From Dimargaris cristalligena (Eukaryota; Kickxellomycota; Dimargaritomycetes; Dimargaritales; Dimargaritaceae), in NCBI GenBank assembly GCA_027576995.1, contig JANBQC010000043.1:1-64000 (forward strand): 64,000 nucleotides of DNA, written 5' to 3'. Each line of letters starts with the position of its first letter. Positions within the stretch are counted from its first letter, which is position 1. A model generated the notes under the pieces. That model was given only the letters and a program-made list of their open reading frames with translations, made no database searches and had not been told where the DNA came from. The translations under genes were made by a program, and so were the position numbers. Of the stretch, positions 33,087 to 44,334 are shown in pieces.

Positions 33087-36000
33087 GCCGAATAGTGCGT
33101 GGCGCGGGGGGTCTGGACAAGAAAACAGGTTGTTGAGGGGTATGTAGTGACGGTACTGGCCGGAAGGGCAACGCGGGGTTGGCCAGGGTGATTAGTTAAT
33201 ACAGACTGCTCTGAATAGAGACACTTGCGTAGAATAAAAGTAGGAGAGAAGGTAAGTAAGTGCCTGAAGCAGTCAGTGGTGGTTAGGGTTAGGGAATGCC
33301 GTCGCTATAGGTGTTAATAAGGGGAGAGGTTTCGTTTCGCTGAGAATTCGTTTTAAAAAACTTGGATAGAGATAGCCGAGCAAATGCAAGTGAAACCTCG
33401 CTTACTATTCAGCCGGGGGTTTCAACGGGAAAGTTAAGGCAATAAGGAGGAGGAGATAATACAATACAAAGTGTGTAAAAGTAGACGATTGAAGAACACT
33501 GTGCTGTGCGCCAAGCAAGGCGTGTTGCTTATAGCCAGCCATAATCATCAGCTCAAAATCCTTCGCTCACTTTGCCCGGAGCACCCAGCAGTTTAATGGC
33601 CTAACCCTAGCCTCTAGTGGTATGGTGGGCGCTGACAAAACTTCGTCATGAGACCCACCCACCACAGCACGCAGCCTGTTATCCCCCCCTGATCACTGGT
33701 TGATAAGTGGGCTGGTACAGGCCCAACTACATTAAACATTGGGTCCCTTCTTGTACTTCGGATTAAGGTAGACTCCGAGCCCGGCGCGTTCCCCTTTCTC
33801 TAGACTGGTAGAGCACAGTGCCTTGCCAATAATTCCTCATAATTGTCGAAGCAACTCTCCGGGTAGCCAAGTGGGTCGAAAAGACGACTCAATGAGGGAT
33901 GGGCACGCCTTTCTGTTGATTGGGATGTTTCCATTGAAACCGTCACTTGATGCTACTGCTGGCCCCTATCGGGCATCTACCTGTTCCGTTGCGCTTGTCT
34001 CTCCCCCCAAGTTGAGGGAGTGTATACAAAACCGTATGATTCATGCATCACAATTCACACATCGTAGGCAGGTTGAGCTAGGGGGGAGGCGCATTGAGGT
34101 AAAGAAAGGCACGGCGACGGGACGGACCAAGGATCGACGGGGCAAAACAGGACCTGGTACAATGGCCATATGTTAATAGATAGTCGAACTCCAGATCTAG
34201 TCTACCGGGCATCTAGGTCCTAATTCGATAACCGCATTTTTACTTTATCTAGTTTGTTTATAGTGTCATGGTTTGGCAAACTGAGCGTACCAAACCTGAG
34301 AAGCGCGCTTAACCTTCTTTATCTATTTTAGTGACGAAGCAATTAGTCCAATTAGGCAGTTACGGGTAGATGTGGTCGAATTCTCATGCTGACCCACTTT
34401 AACCCCACTTGGGGTGAGGGGGGACTTGCCCCTATATAGGTATGAGTGCCCCTTTTCTTGGCAGACCAGCACTGTTAATGTTTTGGAATAAATATTTAAT
34501 AAATAACATGTGTGACAACCAATACAGCGGAACCTAGTAGGTGGTGGTAGCCGAACAATGTAATAGGGTCGGTAGTTCCATAGATAGTACTGTAAGAAAG
34601 AAACCGCGGACTTTAACAAAAGTAAATCGAAACTACAGACAGGGCAACTTCGCCTTTTGGAGGGGTATCAGTGTCATGTTGGAATTAGTCAGAAATCTAC
34701 CATCCAAGGAAATGTCTGCAGACAGCTATTAATACCCAGTGTGTGGCAAGTAAGGTAATCAAGGTCATATAAACGGCAATAAAGGGCCTGTACTCGCTTG
34801 AGTAATCGTGGATATTGGCGTTCAATACTCCGCGAATACTGTCGGAGGATCAATAAGATCATTATAGATGTTCGCTTAGCCTCTGGCCGGCGGCTGGAGA
34901 GCCCGATTGACCTGAGCTTTGGGATACGATGCGAATAACAGCTTTAGGAATGGCCCATTAAATTTAACTAAATGATTGGAAATGGGTTGTTTCAGCAGAT
35001 ATCATCTGATGCGTGATGGTTGGGAATAACCGTCTGTAAACACAGGCAATCGGTCTAAAAGGCCAGCTTTATTCCAGAAACCACTCCGGCTAAACATATC
35101 ATAAAAATAGAATGGTGGGGGATCTCTCTAAATTTGCATTCGTGTTGTCCTTGGTCAGTGTCAAGTGGGGTGAAATACACTACCATCTACAAGGCCCGGG
35201 TCAGATTATTACCATCCTCATTCGATTCTATGGTTAGCAGCAGTATACGACCAAGTATAAGCTAGCGGTTGGATTATTAGAGAACACGAAGGAATACCTG
35301 GAACAGGATCAACGAAATACGGAGACGCTCCGCATGCCCGGCATCTCTTTAGAGCGAGAATTGCTCCCAACCGGCTAGAAAGATGGATTTGTTGTCGGTG
35401 TGGCGCTATAATAAATATGTAACAAGCTGACAGCGTCGGTCCCCGCCCTTTGTCAATGGCGCGATTGGCTTTATTGTTTGGGTACGGAGAGTAGAGTGGG
35501 TCATATAGCACTAGCACAACTGGCTTCAGGGGAAGGCGACCTGCATGCTCGTATACGACGGATACGGGGAGGGGTGAGGCGTCCCTACTAACTTATCGAG
35601 CGCAAGAGGGTCGATGCCGAAGGAAAGATGGCTGGGGGTGAATATGGGAATAATGGCGTCAAAGGGAGTATTATGTTCTCTCCCTTCCCGGGTTTCAGTC
35701 TCAGGTGATGGTGGCTATTAGGTGTATATCTCCTTCAGCCTATGGCCGTGGCTGGTGAAGTGGAGGCGGGGGAATGGCGTCACATTAATTAGATACAGCA
35801 ACAGTAGTGACCCTGGTATTAATTGAGTATTGCGCGCTGAACAACGTACGCGGCTTCACAAACCGCTCCCCTTTCTGGCCTTATAGTTAGTTCGCCGTGG
35901 TCCCCATTTGTCTCCCCATATTCGACCTTCCTATTCATTTAACCCTCTTCGCTATTGCTTTTCCCGTTTCCTACCTAGTAGAGCTCTGTTGGCCAGCCCT

Positions 36001-36091
36001 CCTACCCCTCCCACTGCATGTGCCCGAACTCCCCCCGTTGCCCGGGCCCTCCTCCTCTTTACCGACTGACCAGCCCTATCTCTGAGTACCC
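33087..36091. other. 3-kb divergent intergenic region between the fasciclin gene and NPC1
   Basis: Mixed AT/GC sequence. TTAGGGTTAGGG occurs at about 33283-33294, some 200 bp upstream of the fasciclin start. Pyrimidine-rich leader sequence (about 35880-36080) precedes the NPC1 ATG. Frames such as 33823-34176 and 35218-35517 lack ATG starts or family matches. No gene recognised. Confidence 0.4.
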
Positions 36092-39000
36092 ATGTGGTCC
36101 CCACTGCCCTTTATAGGGGGCCTTCTGGCGCTGGCCGTGACCGCCTTAGCCAGCAGCCCCCACGCCCCGGACACTTGTGTAATGTACGGCCAATGCGGTC
36201 CGAAGAGTGGCAGTATCTTCGCCCCTTCGCTACCGTGCGCCCTTGAACAGCCGGCGGTGCGACCGGACGCCGACCTGCGGGCCCGGTTAGTGGACGTTTG
36301 CGGCCCGACCTTCGCTGACCCAGCCTCGCTCGCCTGCTGCGATGCCGACCAGCTGGACGCACTCGCCACCCAAACCGAGGTGGCCTATAACCTCATCGGC
36401 GCATGTCCCGCCTGCTGGAACAACTTTATGAACTTCTTTTGCCAATTCACCTGTTCCGCGAACCAAGCCACGTTCCTCAACGTCACGCGCTCCGTAAAGT
36501 CGCCCCTGACGGGCCAGCGGGTCGTCACCGAGCTGGACCTTTATGTAGACCCCCAGTTCGGCGACGGGATCTACCAGTCCTGCAAGGAAGTGAAGTTCCC
36601 CGCCGACAATAGTTTCGTCATGGACCTGCTGGGCGGCGGGGCCCGGGACTACCGCGCCATGCTGCGGTTTCTGGGCACCGAACGACTCGGCGGCTCCCCG
36701 TTCCAAATTAACTTCCCCGAGCGGATCCCGCCCGCTCCGCTGGCCCCCCTCGACGCTCCCGTTCGCCGGTGTAACGATACGGATATTCAGAGCCGTTGCT
36801 CTTGCGTCGACTGTCCCGACGTGTGTCCCGTACTCGAGGACATTCCCGACCCTTCGGTGGGGTCCTGTATGATTTTCGGCCGCTGGGCCTGTGGACCTGC
36901 GCTCCTAGCGGTTATCTACGCTATACTCGGAGTGGGGTTCGCCTTTGCTCTCGTGGTAACGTTTATGCGGCGGACATCGCTGCGCCAGGCCGGCTACGAG
37001 CCATTGGCTACCGGTGCTCCCCTCGTAACGGACGATACCGGTCGTCGCCCGCCGTCGTCGTCGAATGACCATGCTGCCGTCTTGGGCGGTGGGGACGATG
37101 GCCTGGAAACGGACGATGAAACTACCCCGTCGCTACGCAGTCGATCGTTCGCCTCCAAATCCTACGGAGACCGCCTGCAGTTCCGGTTGCGGCACTTTTT
37201 CTTCCAGTTGGGTATACAGTGCGCCACCCACCCCCGTAAGGTACTCATCCTTGTAGGGACGGTCATTGCCCTCTGCTCATTAGGTTGGCGGTCCTTCGAC
37301 ATTGAAACCAGCCCGGAGCGGCTATGGGTGGGACCCCAGTCAACGAGTGCGCAAAACAAACGCTTCTTCGACGACAACTTCGGACCTTTTTACCGGACCG
37401 AACAGATCGTGATTACCCCGGCCGCGGACTACAAAGAGAACACGGTCATTACCCACCATGTGCTCCGCCAACTGTTCCTGCTTGACGAAGCGGTCCGTCA
37501 AATTATTTCACCTGGGTACAACCAAACTCTGACCGACCTGTGTTTTCAGCCAACGGGCGAAGGATGTGTAGTCCAGTCCGTTACTGGCTACTGGCAGAAC
37601 AGTCTGGAAGAATTTGAGGATAGCGACTGGCAGTCCACCTTCAACGACTGTACCCACCACCCGGGCAACTGTTTGCCCGAATTCGGCCAACCCCTGAAGC
37701 CCACCCTTCTACTGGGGGGTTATCCGAACGGGGACTATGACCAGGCCCAGGCCCTGTTCGTCACCTACGTCCTGACCAACTCCCAGAATGCCACCGACCG
37801 GGACCAGCGGGAGGCCTGGGAGACCGCCTTTTTGGACACCTTGACCAACATCCACACCGACCCCCGTTTCGACTTACGGGGCCTGGAGGTGAGCTATTCG
37901 ACCGAAATCTCCATTGAGCAGGAGCTGGCCAAATCCACCTACACGGACGTCGTGACGATTGCCATTAGCTACCTCGTGATGTTCCTCTACGCCTCGGTGG
38001 CCCTGAGCCGCTTTTCCCGCCACGCTATTCAGAGCCGACGGGTCTGGGTGGAAACCAAATTCACTCTAGGCCTTGCGGGAATTGGTGTGGTGCTGGCCTC
38101 CGTGTCCATGTCGGTGGGCTTACTCTCCGCGCTGGGCTTCAAGGCCACCCTGATTATTGCTGAGGTGATCCCCTTCTTGGTGCTGGCCGTCGGGGTTGAT
38201 AACATTTTCCTCCTCGTCAATGAGCTCGACCGCCAGACGGCCCAGCTTCCCACCGCCCCCGTCGAACAGCGGGTGGCGACTGCATTGGGCAACGTCGGCC
38301 CCAGCATTCTCCTGTCCTCCCTGGCCGAAACCCTGGCTTTCGGACTGGGTGGTTTCGTATCTATGCCCGCCGTAAGTATCTTCGCTTTGTATGCGGCCTT
38401 GGCCGTCTGGCTGGACTTTGTGCTCCAGATTACCGGGTTCGTGGCTTTGCTGACCCTCGACGCCCACCGCACGGAAGACGGCCGGGCCGATTTGTGGCCC
38501 TGGTTCCTGGTCCCCATTCGCCTCGATTCCGAATTCGCCGGGTCGCCCACATCCATCTGGGCCCGACGGGAGTCGTGGCTCCAGTGGTTCATGGGTACCA
38601 TCTACGGGCCCCTGCTCAACCATTCGATTGTACGGTGGTCCGTATTCACCCTGTTCACCGTTCTGTTTGCGGCCAATCTCGAAAAGGCCCGGCATATCGA
38701 ACTCGGCTTGGATCAGCGCATCGCCTTACCCCGGGATTCGTATCTCGTGCCCTACTTTGACCGATTGGACCAGTACTTCCAGACGGGCCCCCCCGTCTAT
38801 TTTGTGACGAAGCACGCGCACATCACGGACCGACCCGAACAGCGGGCCCTGTGCGGTCGGTTCACGACATGCGCTGATCGGTCCCTGGCCAACCTGTTGG
38901 AACAGGAGCGCAAGCGGCCCGACGTTTCCTATCTGGCCCAGCCGGCATCGGTCTGGTTGGACGACTATTTCCACTGGCTGAACCCCGCCGCGGAGTCCTG

Positions 39001-40180
39001 CTGCCGGGTCCGAACCGTGTCCAACGGTCCTAACGGTGGAAACCATACCGAACTGTGTGACCCTTGGGATACCGACGAGAAATGCCGTGTGTGCTGGGCC
39101 GACCACGACCCGGCCTGGAACATTACCCTGCGCGGTCTACCGGAGGGATCGGAATTCATGGAATATTTCGACCACTGGCTGTCCGCTATGCCCGGCCCCG
39201 AGTGTCCCTTGGCCGGCGCCGCGGCCTACGGCAATGCCATCGCCCGCGGCGACCCGCAGAACCACACCGGAGGGGCCATTACGGCGTCCCATGTGCGTAC
39301 CTTCCATACCCCGCTACGCTCCCAGGCGGACTTGATCGCCGCCTTTGCAGCCGCCCAGCGCATCGCCGAGGACGCCAGTGCCGCTACCGGCTTGGAAATA
39401 TTCCCCTACTCGGTATATTACATTTTCTTTGACCAATACGCCCATATCGTGCGCCTCACCACCTTATTGCTGAGCGTGGGGATTGGGGCGATTTTCCTGG
39501 TCACTTGGCTTTTACTGGGTCACTTGCGGGTGGCGTTGTTTACCGTCCTCACTGTCATCATGGTTTTGGTCCAGGAAATGGCCGCCATGGCCAACTGGGG
39601 CGTTAGCCTGAACGCCCTCAGTCTGGTGAATCTGATGATCGGCCTGGGTATTAGTGTGGAGTTCTGTTGCCACATTGCCCGTAAGTATGTCATCACCAAG
39701 GGCACCCCCGATGAACGCCTCTGCGTGGCCGTGGGCGAAGCGGGTAGCTCGGTTTTTTCGGGCATCGCCTTGACCAAATTCTGCGGAATTGTGGTTTTGG
39801 CCTTCGCTCGCTCCAAGATCTTTGAGGTATACTATTTCCGCATGTACTTGGCCATGGTGTTGGCGGGCGTGTTCCACGGTCTCGTGTTTTTACCCGTTCT
39901 ACTGGTGACCTTCACCGACTACAGTTGGTGGGGCGACGATGATAACAACCATGGCTTATACTTCGAGTCCAGTAGTGGTGGCCAGCGGGATGCGGCCACC
40001 CCACCCCGCTCGGCCTGGCGACTGCCCCTTGTAGGAAATTTCCGTTGGCCGTGGTCGAGGCAGTCCCAGTCCAACACCACCGACTTTGAACCCTCGGCGG
40101 CTTCGGAAGAGCAGACCCCTCTAATTACTGAGACGGATATTGATGCAGAGGCAGCGGAGCGGTTGGTTATCCGTTCCTAA
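36092..40180 (+). CDS. NCR1: Niemann-Pick C1 sterol transporter (fungal Ncr1)
   Basis: NPC1 sits in the vacuolar/lysosomal membrane and passes sterol from luminal NPC2 into the bilayer. The 1362-aa product has a signal peptide (1-20) and the Cys-rich N-terminal sterol-binding domain (about 25-265) with CVMYGQCG and CPACWNNFMNFFCQFTCSANQ. The first membrane helix lies at about 270-293. After a luminal domain comes the sterol-sensing bundle (about 619-790) with ISYLVMFLYAS and FLVLAVGVDNIFLLVNE. A Cys-rich luminal loop follows (about 930-1080). The second membrane bundle (about 1125-1290) has LMIGLGISVEFCCHIAR. The tail is acidic. Length and order match NPC1 of other fungi, and no intron is required. 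GYEPL follows the first helix. Confidence 0.96.
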   Translation: MWSPLPFIGGLLALAVTALASSPHAPDTCVMYGQCGPKSGSIFAPSLPCALEQPAVRPDADLRARLVDVCGPTFADPASLACCDADQLDALATQTEVAYNLIGACPACWNNFMNFFCQFTCSANQATFLNVTRSVKSPLTGQRVVTELDLYVDPQFGDGIYQSCKEVKFPADNSFVMDLLGGGARDYRAMLRFLGTERLGGSPFQINFPERIPPAPLAPLDAPVRRCNDTDIQSRCSCVDCPDVCPVLEDIPDPSVGSCMIFGRWACGPALLAVIYAILGVGFAFALVVTFMRRTSLRQAGYEPLATGAPLVTDDTGRRPPSSSNDHAAVLGGGDDGLETDDETTPSLRSRSFASKSYGDRLQFRLRHFFFQLGIQCATHPRKVLILVGTVIALCSLGWRSFDIETSPERLWVGPQSTSAQNKRFFDDNFGPFYRTEQIVITPAADYKENTVITHHVLRQLFLLDEAVRQIISPGYNQTLTDLCFQPTGEGCVVQSVTGYWQNSLEEFEDSDWQSTFNDCTHHPGNCLPEFGQPLKPTLLLGGYPNGDYDQAQALFVTYVLTNSQNATDRDQREAWETAFLDTLTNIHTDPRFDLRGLEVSYSTEISIEQELAKSTYTDVVTIAISYLVMFLYASVALSRFSRHAIQSRRVWVETKFTLGLAGIGVVLASVSMSVGLLSALGFKATLIIAEVIPFLVLAVGVDNIFLLVNELDRQTAQLPTAPVEQRVATALGNVGPSILLSSLAETLAFGLGGFVSMPAVSIFALYAALAVWLDFVLQITGFVALLTLDAHRTEDGRADLWPWFLVPIRLDSEFAGSPTSIWARRESWLQWFMGTIYGPLLNHSIVRWSVFTLFTVLFAANLEKARHIELGLDQRIALPRDSYLVPYFDRLDQYFQTGPPVYFVTKHAHITDRPEQRALCGRFTTCADRSLANLLEQERKRPDVSYLAQPASVWLDDYFHWLNPAAESCCRVRTVSNGPNGGNHTELCDPWDTDEKCRVCWADHDPAWNITLRGLPEGSEFMEYFDHWLSAMPGPECPLAGAAAYGNAIARGDPQNHTGGAITASHVRTFHTPLRSQADLIAAFAAAQRIAEDASAATGLEIFPYSVYYIFFDQYAHIVRLTTLLLSVGIGAIFLVTWLLLGHLRVALFTVLTVIMVLVQEMAAMANWGVSLNALSLVNLMIGLGISVEFCCHIARKYVITKGTPDERLCVAVGEAGSSVFSGIALTKFCGIVVLAFARSKIFEVYYFRMYLAMVLAGVFHGLVFLPVLLVTFTDYSWWGDDDNNHGLYFESSSGGQRDAATPPRSAWRLPLVGNFRWPWSRQSQSNTTDFEPSAASEEQTPLITETDIDAEAAERLVIRS

Positions 40181-40974
40181 ATGCCCCAAAGCCCTCTCTT
40201 TGGTTCATTTTATCACATAAATATCTATATTCCGGAATGACCCCATACTTCGGGACTATTTTGTCACCCACGCGACTTTAGTTACTGTGCTTTTGGTGAT
40301 ACATTAGTTTGTCGCATCACTATTTGATTGATTTGCCGACTGTTTTTTTATATCTTTTTGCTTTTAGGTAAAGTGCCCCGTTATTTGTATTTTGTGGCGG
40401 ACTCATTTTATGACAATCATTGGCTTCTCATTCAAGCTGTAGAATAAGACAGGTTATTACGACGCTAGCTAATTGACGCAGTGGAAAAGGGGTCTAATAT
40501 TTTGAGTGGTAGTTTGGCGTTGCTTCGGATGGTTAGATAGTCTTTTGCTATATTGGTAATGGGCCAGGGGGGGTCCTGGCCTGAGGGGTCAGTATTAAAG
40601 CCTCTCTCTGTTTGCATAAGTCATTCAGCCCTCGCCTATATAGTAACGTCTATGCAGTGGACTGGAGTAGGGTTTGGCTTCTGCGGAGTGGCCCGCTACC
40701 GCCTTTTTTTTAGCACCAATCGATTTCTTTTATATTCCCGCCCCTTTCCTAGCGGAGTGGCCCCCCCACTCAATCCAGCCTCTGCCTGATCTCTCTCCGT
40801 TGTCCGCATCCCTTCCTGCTCTCGACTGCTCTTTAACCCATCCCCCGCGGCGTTTCACTTCATTTCAGCTTCTCTCTTTTTTCCTCAGTTTTTACCTCTT
40901 GCATTGCCGTTATCTGCCGAGTGCACCTGTTTTTCCCCTGCCCTTATTTTTTTCCTATACTCTTGAAACCCACC
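40181..40974. other. NPC1-glycyl-tRNA synthetase intergenic region
   Basis: AT-rich NPC1 3' flank followed by a long pyrimidine-rich leader. TTTAACC followed by TTTCAG (40832-40868) looks like a branch point and 3' splice site, so a 5' UTR intron or upstream exon is possible. From 40837 to the GRS1 ATG the frame is open in phase with the protein. Confidence 0.4.
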
Positions 40975-42957
40975 ATGGCCGCCCCCAAGTTTGACCGCCC
41001 CGAGCTCGAGTCGCTGGTCGCCAAGCGCTTCTTCTACGCCCCGTCTTTTGGCATGTACGGCGGAGTAGCCGGTCTGTATGACTACGGTCCCACCGGTTGT
41101 GCTCTGCAAACCAACATCCTTAACCTCTGGCGCTCCCACTTCGTGCTCGAGGAGGATATGCTGGAATTGGACTGTTCGATCCTGACCCCCGCCGAGGTTC
41201 TCAAGACCTCTGGGCATGTGGACAAATTCAGTGACTGGATGGTGAAGGACACCAAGAACGGCGACATTTACCGCGCCGATCACTTGGTCAAGGCCGTGCT
41301 GGAGGCCCGCATCGAGGGTCACTTGCTGGCCAAGATGGCGAAGCTGGCTGCTACGTCGGACGCCAAGTCCGTTGCCCCCGCCACGTCCGCCGCCGCCGAG
41401 AAGAAGGCCGGCGGGAAGCGGTCCAAGAAGGGTACCGTAGTGGTCGCTGAGCTGAGCGAGAGCGTCTTCAACGAATACCAGCAGATTCTGGCCCAATTGG
41501 ATAATTTCGACGGCGCTGGTTTGGGCGATTTGATTACCCGCTGGGATATCCGGGCCCTGGAAACTGGCAACCCCGTCACTACCCCCGTCGAATTCAACCT
41601 GATGTTCGAGAGCAGCATCGGCCCCACTGGCCAACTCAAGGGTTATCTGCGGCCCGAGACCGCCCAGGGACAATTCCTCAACTTCAAGCGTCTGCTTGAA
41701 TTCAACAACGAGCGGGTGCCGTTTGCCTCCGCCACGATTGGCAAGTCGTTCCGTAACGAAATCTCCCCCCGCGCCGGTCTGCTCCGCGTGCGTGAGTTCA
41801 CCATGGCCGAGATTGAGCACTTCGTCGATCCGCTGGATAAGAGCCACTCCCGGTTCGCTGAGGTGCAGGACACCGTGCTGCGCCTACTGCCCGCCACCAC
41901 CCAGCTCAACGGTGCAACGGAGCTCACCGAAACGACCATCGGAGAGGCCGTCCGTTCCGGTCTGGTCGACAACGAAACCCTGGGTTATTTCCTGGTCCGT
42001 ATCTTCCGGTTTCTGCTCCGGATCGGTATCAACCCCCAGCGCCTGCGGTTCCGCCAGCACATGTCCAACGAAATGGCCCACTACGCCTGTGACTGCTGGG
42101 ATGCCGAAATCCAGAGCAGCTACGGCTGGATCGAGTGTGTGGGGTGCGCCGATCGTTCCGCTTATGATCTGACCGTACACGCCAAGAAGACCGGTGAAAG
42201 GTTAACCGTTCAACAGGCCCTGCCGGAGCCCGTCATTGAGGACGTGGTGCGCCTTACGATCAACAAGAAGTTGTTTGGACCCAAGTTCAAGAAGGCCGCC
42301 CGGGTGGTTGAGGACTACCTTACCCAGCTGGAGGAGCCCCAGCTCCTGGAACTCCAGGCCCAGTTGACCGCTAGTGGACAGGCCACTATCCAGGCCGCCG
42401 ATGGTAACACCTACCCACTGGACTCCTCGTTGGTCACCATTGAACGGGTCCAGGTCAAGCACAGCGTCCGCGAGTTCACGCCCAATGTGATTGAACCTTC
42501 CTTCGGTATCGGCCGGATCCTGTACTCCCTCATTGAACACAGCTACTGGACCCGCGAAGATGACGAAGCGCGGGCCGTCCTGTCCTTCCCCACCTGCGTG
42601 GCACCTTTCAAATGCCTGGTCCTCCCCCTGAGCAACAGCCCCGTGTTCACCCCCGTCGTCAAGCAACTGGCCAGCCAGCTCCGTGGCATGGGTATCGCCG
42701 CCAAGGTCGATGACTCTTCCGCCTCCATCGGTAAGCGCTACGCACGTAACGACGAACTGGGTACCCCCTTCGCCATCACCGTGGATTTCCAGACCGTCAA
42801 GGACGAGACCGTGACCCTGCGGGAGCGGGACTCCACCCACCAAATCCGGCAGCCCATCAGCGTGGTCCTCGCTATCCTGAAGGACCTGATCAGCGAAACT
42901 AAGACTTGGGAACATATTCTGGAGCTTTACCCTCTCTCCACCTCCCAGGAGGCCTAA
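40975..42957 (+). CDS. GRS1: glycyl-tRNA synthetase (class II, alpha2 type)
   Basis: Glycyl-tRNA synthetase charges tRNA-Gly with glycine in the cytosol, and in many fungi also in mitochondria. The 660-aa product starts with the eukaryotic catalytic-core pattern RFFYAPSFGMYGGVAGLYDYGP. It has the LRPETAQGQFLNFKRL substrate segment, motif 2 around residue 260 (FRNEISPRAGLLRVREFTM followed by AEIEHF), motif 3 near 508 (PSFGIGRILYSLIEHSYW) and the anticodon-binding domain (about 545-650). An Ala/Lys-rich insert occupies about 130-155. There is no N-terminal WHEP domain. I start at ATG 40975 (CCACCATGG, strong context); upstream in-frame codons, including GTG at 40921, are open but lack conserved sequence. 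Confidence 0.96.
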   Translation: MAAPKFDRPELESLVAKRFFYAPSFGMYGGVAGLYDYGPTGCALQTNILNLWRSHFVLEEDMLELDCSILTPAEVLKTSGHVDKFSDWMVKDTKNGDIYRADHLVKAVLEARIEGHLLAKMAKLAATSDAKSVAPATSAAAEKKAGGKRSKKGTVVVAELSESVFNEYQQILAQLDNFDGAGLGDLITRWDIRALETGNPVTTPVEFNLMFESSIGPTGQLKGYLRPETAQGQFLNFKRLLEFNNERVPFASATIGKSFRNEISPRAGLLRVREFTMAEIEHFVDPLDKSHSRFAEVQDTVLRLLPATTQLNGATELTETTIGEAVRSGLVDNETLGYFLVRIFRFLLRIGINPQRLRFRQHMSNEMAHYACDCWDAEIQSSYGWIECVGCADRSAYDLTVHAKKTGERLTVQQALPEPVIEDVVRLTINKKLFGPKFKKAARVVEDYLTQLEEPQLLELQAQLTASGQATIQAADGNTYPLDSSLVTIERVQVKHSVREFTPNVIEPSFGIGRILYSLIEHSYWTREDDEARAVLSFPTCVAPFKCLVLPLSNSPVFTPVVKQLASQLRGMGIAAKVDDSSASIGKRYARNDELGTPFAITVDFQTVKDETVTLRERDSTHQIRQPISVVLAILKDLISETKTWEHILELYPLSTSQEA

Positions 42958-44196
42958 TCGAAAATAGAGATTAGTCCACTGTCTAGTATGAACATCCAAC
43001 CCTTCCCCCCCACACACACACTCTCCCCTTACTACCCCGGCATTGTGCCATCATCCTTTGGTTTTTGGCCAACTCCGTTGAATACACGGCTATTTTTCTT
43101 ATCATTGGTATTACGAGATTTTTTTCCTTTCAGGCAATAAATAGCCACTGGGCTATAGTTGTGCCCTCCAGCCTTTTTCGATTTTTTTTTGATCGGTGGC
43201 CTAATTGTGGGCCCACGGTCTTTCATGGTTGGCATTTTCTCTCCCGCATCGCTTTCTTATTTCAATTTACGTCCGGTCTTAGCATTAGTTATTATCCACT
43301 TCCCGTTTAGCACCATTAAAGTATATCCATAAGAGCAATATAGATCACCACAACATTATAGTCCGGTAAACTCCATATGTAATGGCTCTACAAGTCCGGA
43401 AACATCTTTACATAAATAATATACCTGATGATAGCTACTGCGAGAGAGAAACTGAATTAGTTAAGGGTCTACTCAGTGGATAATGTATTAGTACCCGAAG
43501 GGCTCGTGAAAGCCACCCACCCCTACTACAAATATTTTGTCAATAGTAGATTTCTAGAAAAAAATAAACCCCCTGAAATTGACTACGAGTAATCCTTCAT
43601 ATTTAAGTAAATAGTGTATGTAAACTAATTTACAGTTTTAGCAGTGGACTAAACCCCTCCACTTGATTGTCATAAATAGAGAGCAATTATATCCTCGTGC
43701 TTATATAAGTGCCGTAGTTTGTCCCCGCCCCACAAGTTTGGCTGATATTTTATTAAGACCTAAGATAGAATAGCCAATATTCGAAACATCCACTGTCCGG
43801 CATAGCTATCCCTAAAAAACTCAAACAAAGCCTTCTTTCCCTTTTACTATGGCATTATCGGCGTTTCAGGGATTGTCCCAATACCCTTGCTACAACGAGA
43901 TGTATGGGGAGGGTGTATATGCCTCTACCTAAGGGTATTTCCCAAGTAAAGCACCCGATCTAGGATAGTAGTCCCGCCCGATAGCCGGTGATCTCGTGGT
44001 AGGCCCCTAACCCAAGCTGACGGGGGAACTCAAAGTCCGAGCAGCCGCTACACTTCAATTTGGCTATGTATTACTATGCGGTGAATACCTTTTGGTGAAC
44101 ACAGCGGTTTGGCCCAACGTCCAATTGGAAGTATGCGTTTAGGTTAGGATTAGGTACCTTCTGGTCAAACTGCCCACACTACCGCTCAAGACCATA
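42958..44196. other. intergenic region
   Basis: A CA-repeat tract (about 43010-43021) closes the GRS1 3' flank; the rest is AT-rich without recognised genes. Confidence 0.4.
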
Positions 44197-44334
44197 TGGG
44201 TGAAATTCAGCCCAGCTATATAAGGGCTTACATTATATGTGTATGGGAGAATATATGGGAATTTTATTTTTAACTAGTAATATTGGCCGAATCTAATGGA
44301 TTTTTCGTTATGCAGCTTGGATGAACTTTTCCCA
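44197..44334 (+). mobile_element. 138-bp TIR element, copy 2
   Basis: Begins TGGGTGAAATTCAGCCCAGC and ends AGCTTGGATGAACTTTTCCCA, flanked by TA on both sides. Its interior (GTGTATGGGAGAATATATGG) is almost identical to copy 4, so these two are the closest pair. Confidence 0.85.

Noticed and set aside
40885..41847. 320-codon frame antisense to glycyl-tRNA synthetase
   Set aside because: Shadow of a conserved gene with strong third-position GC bias.
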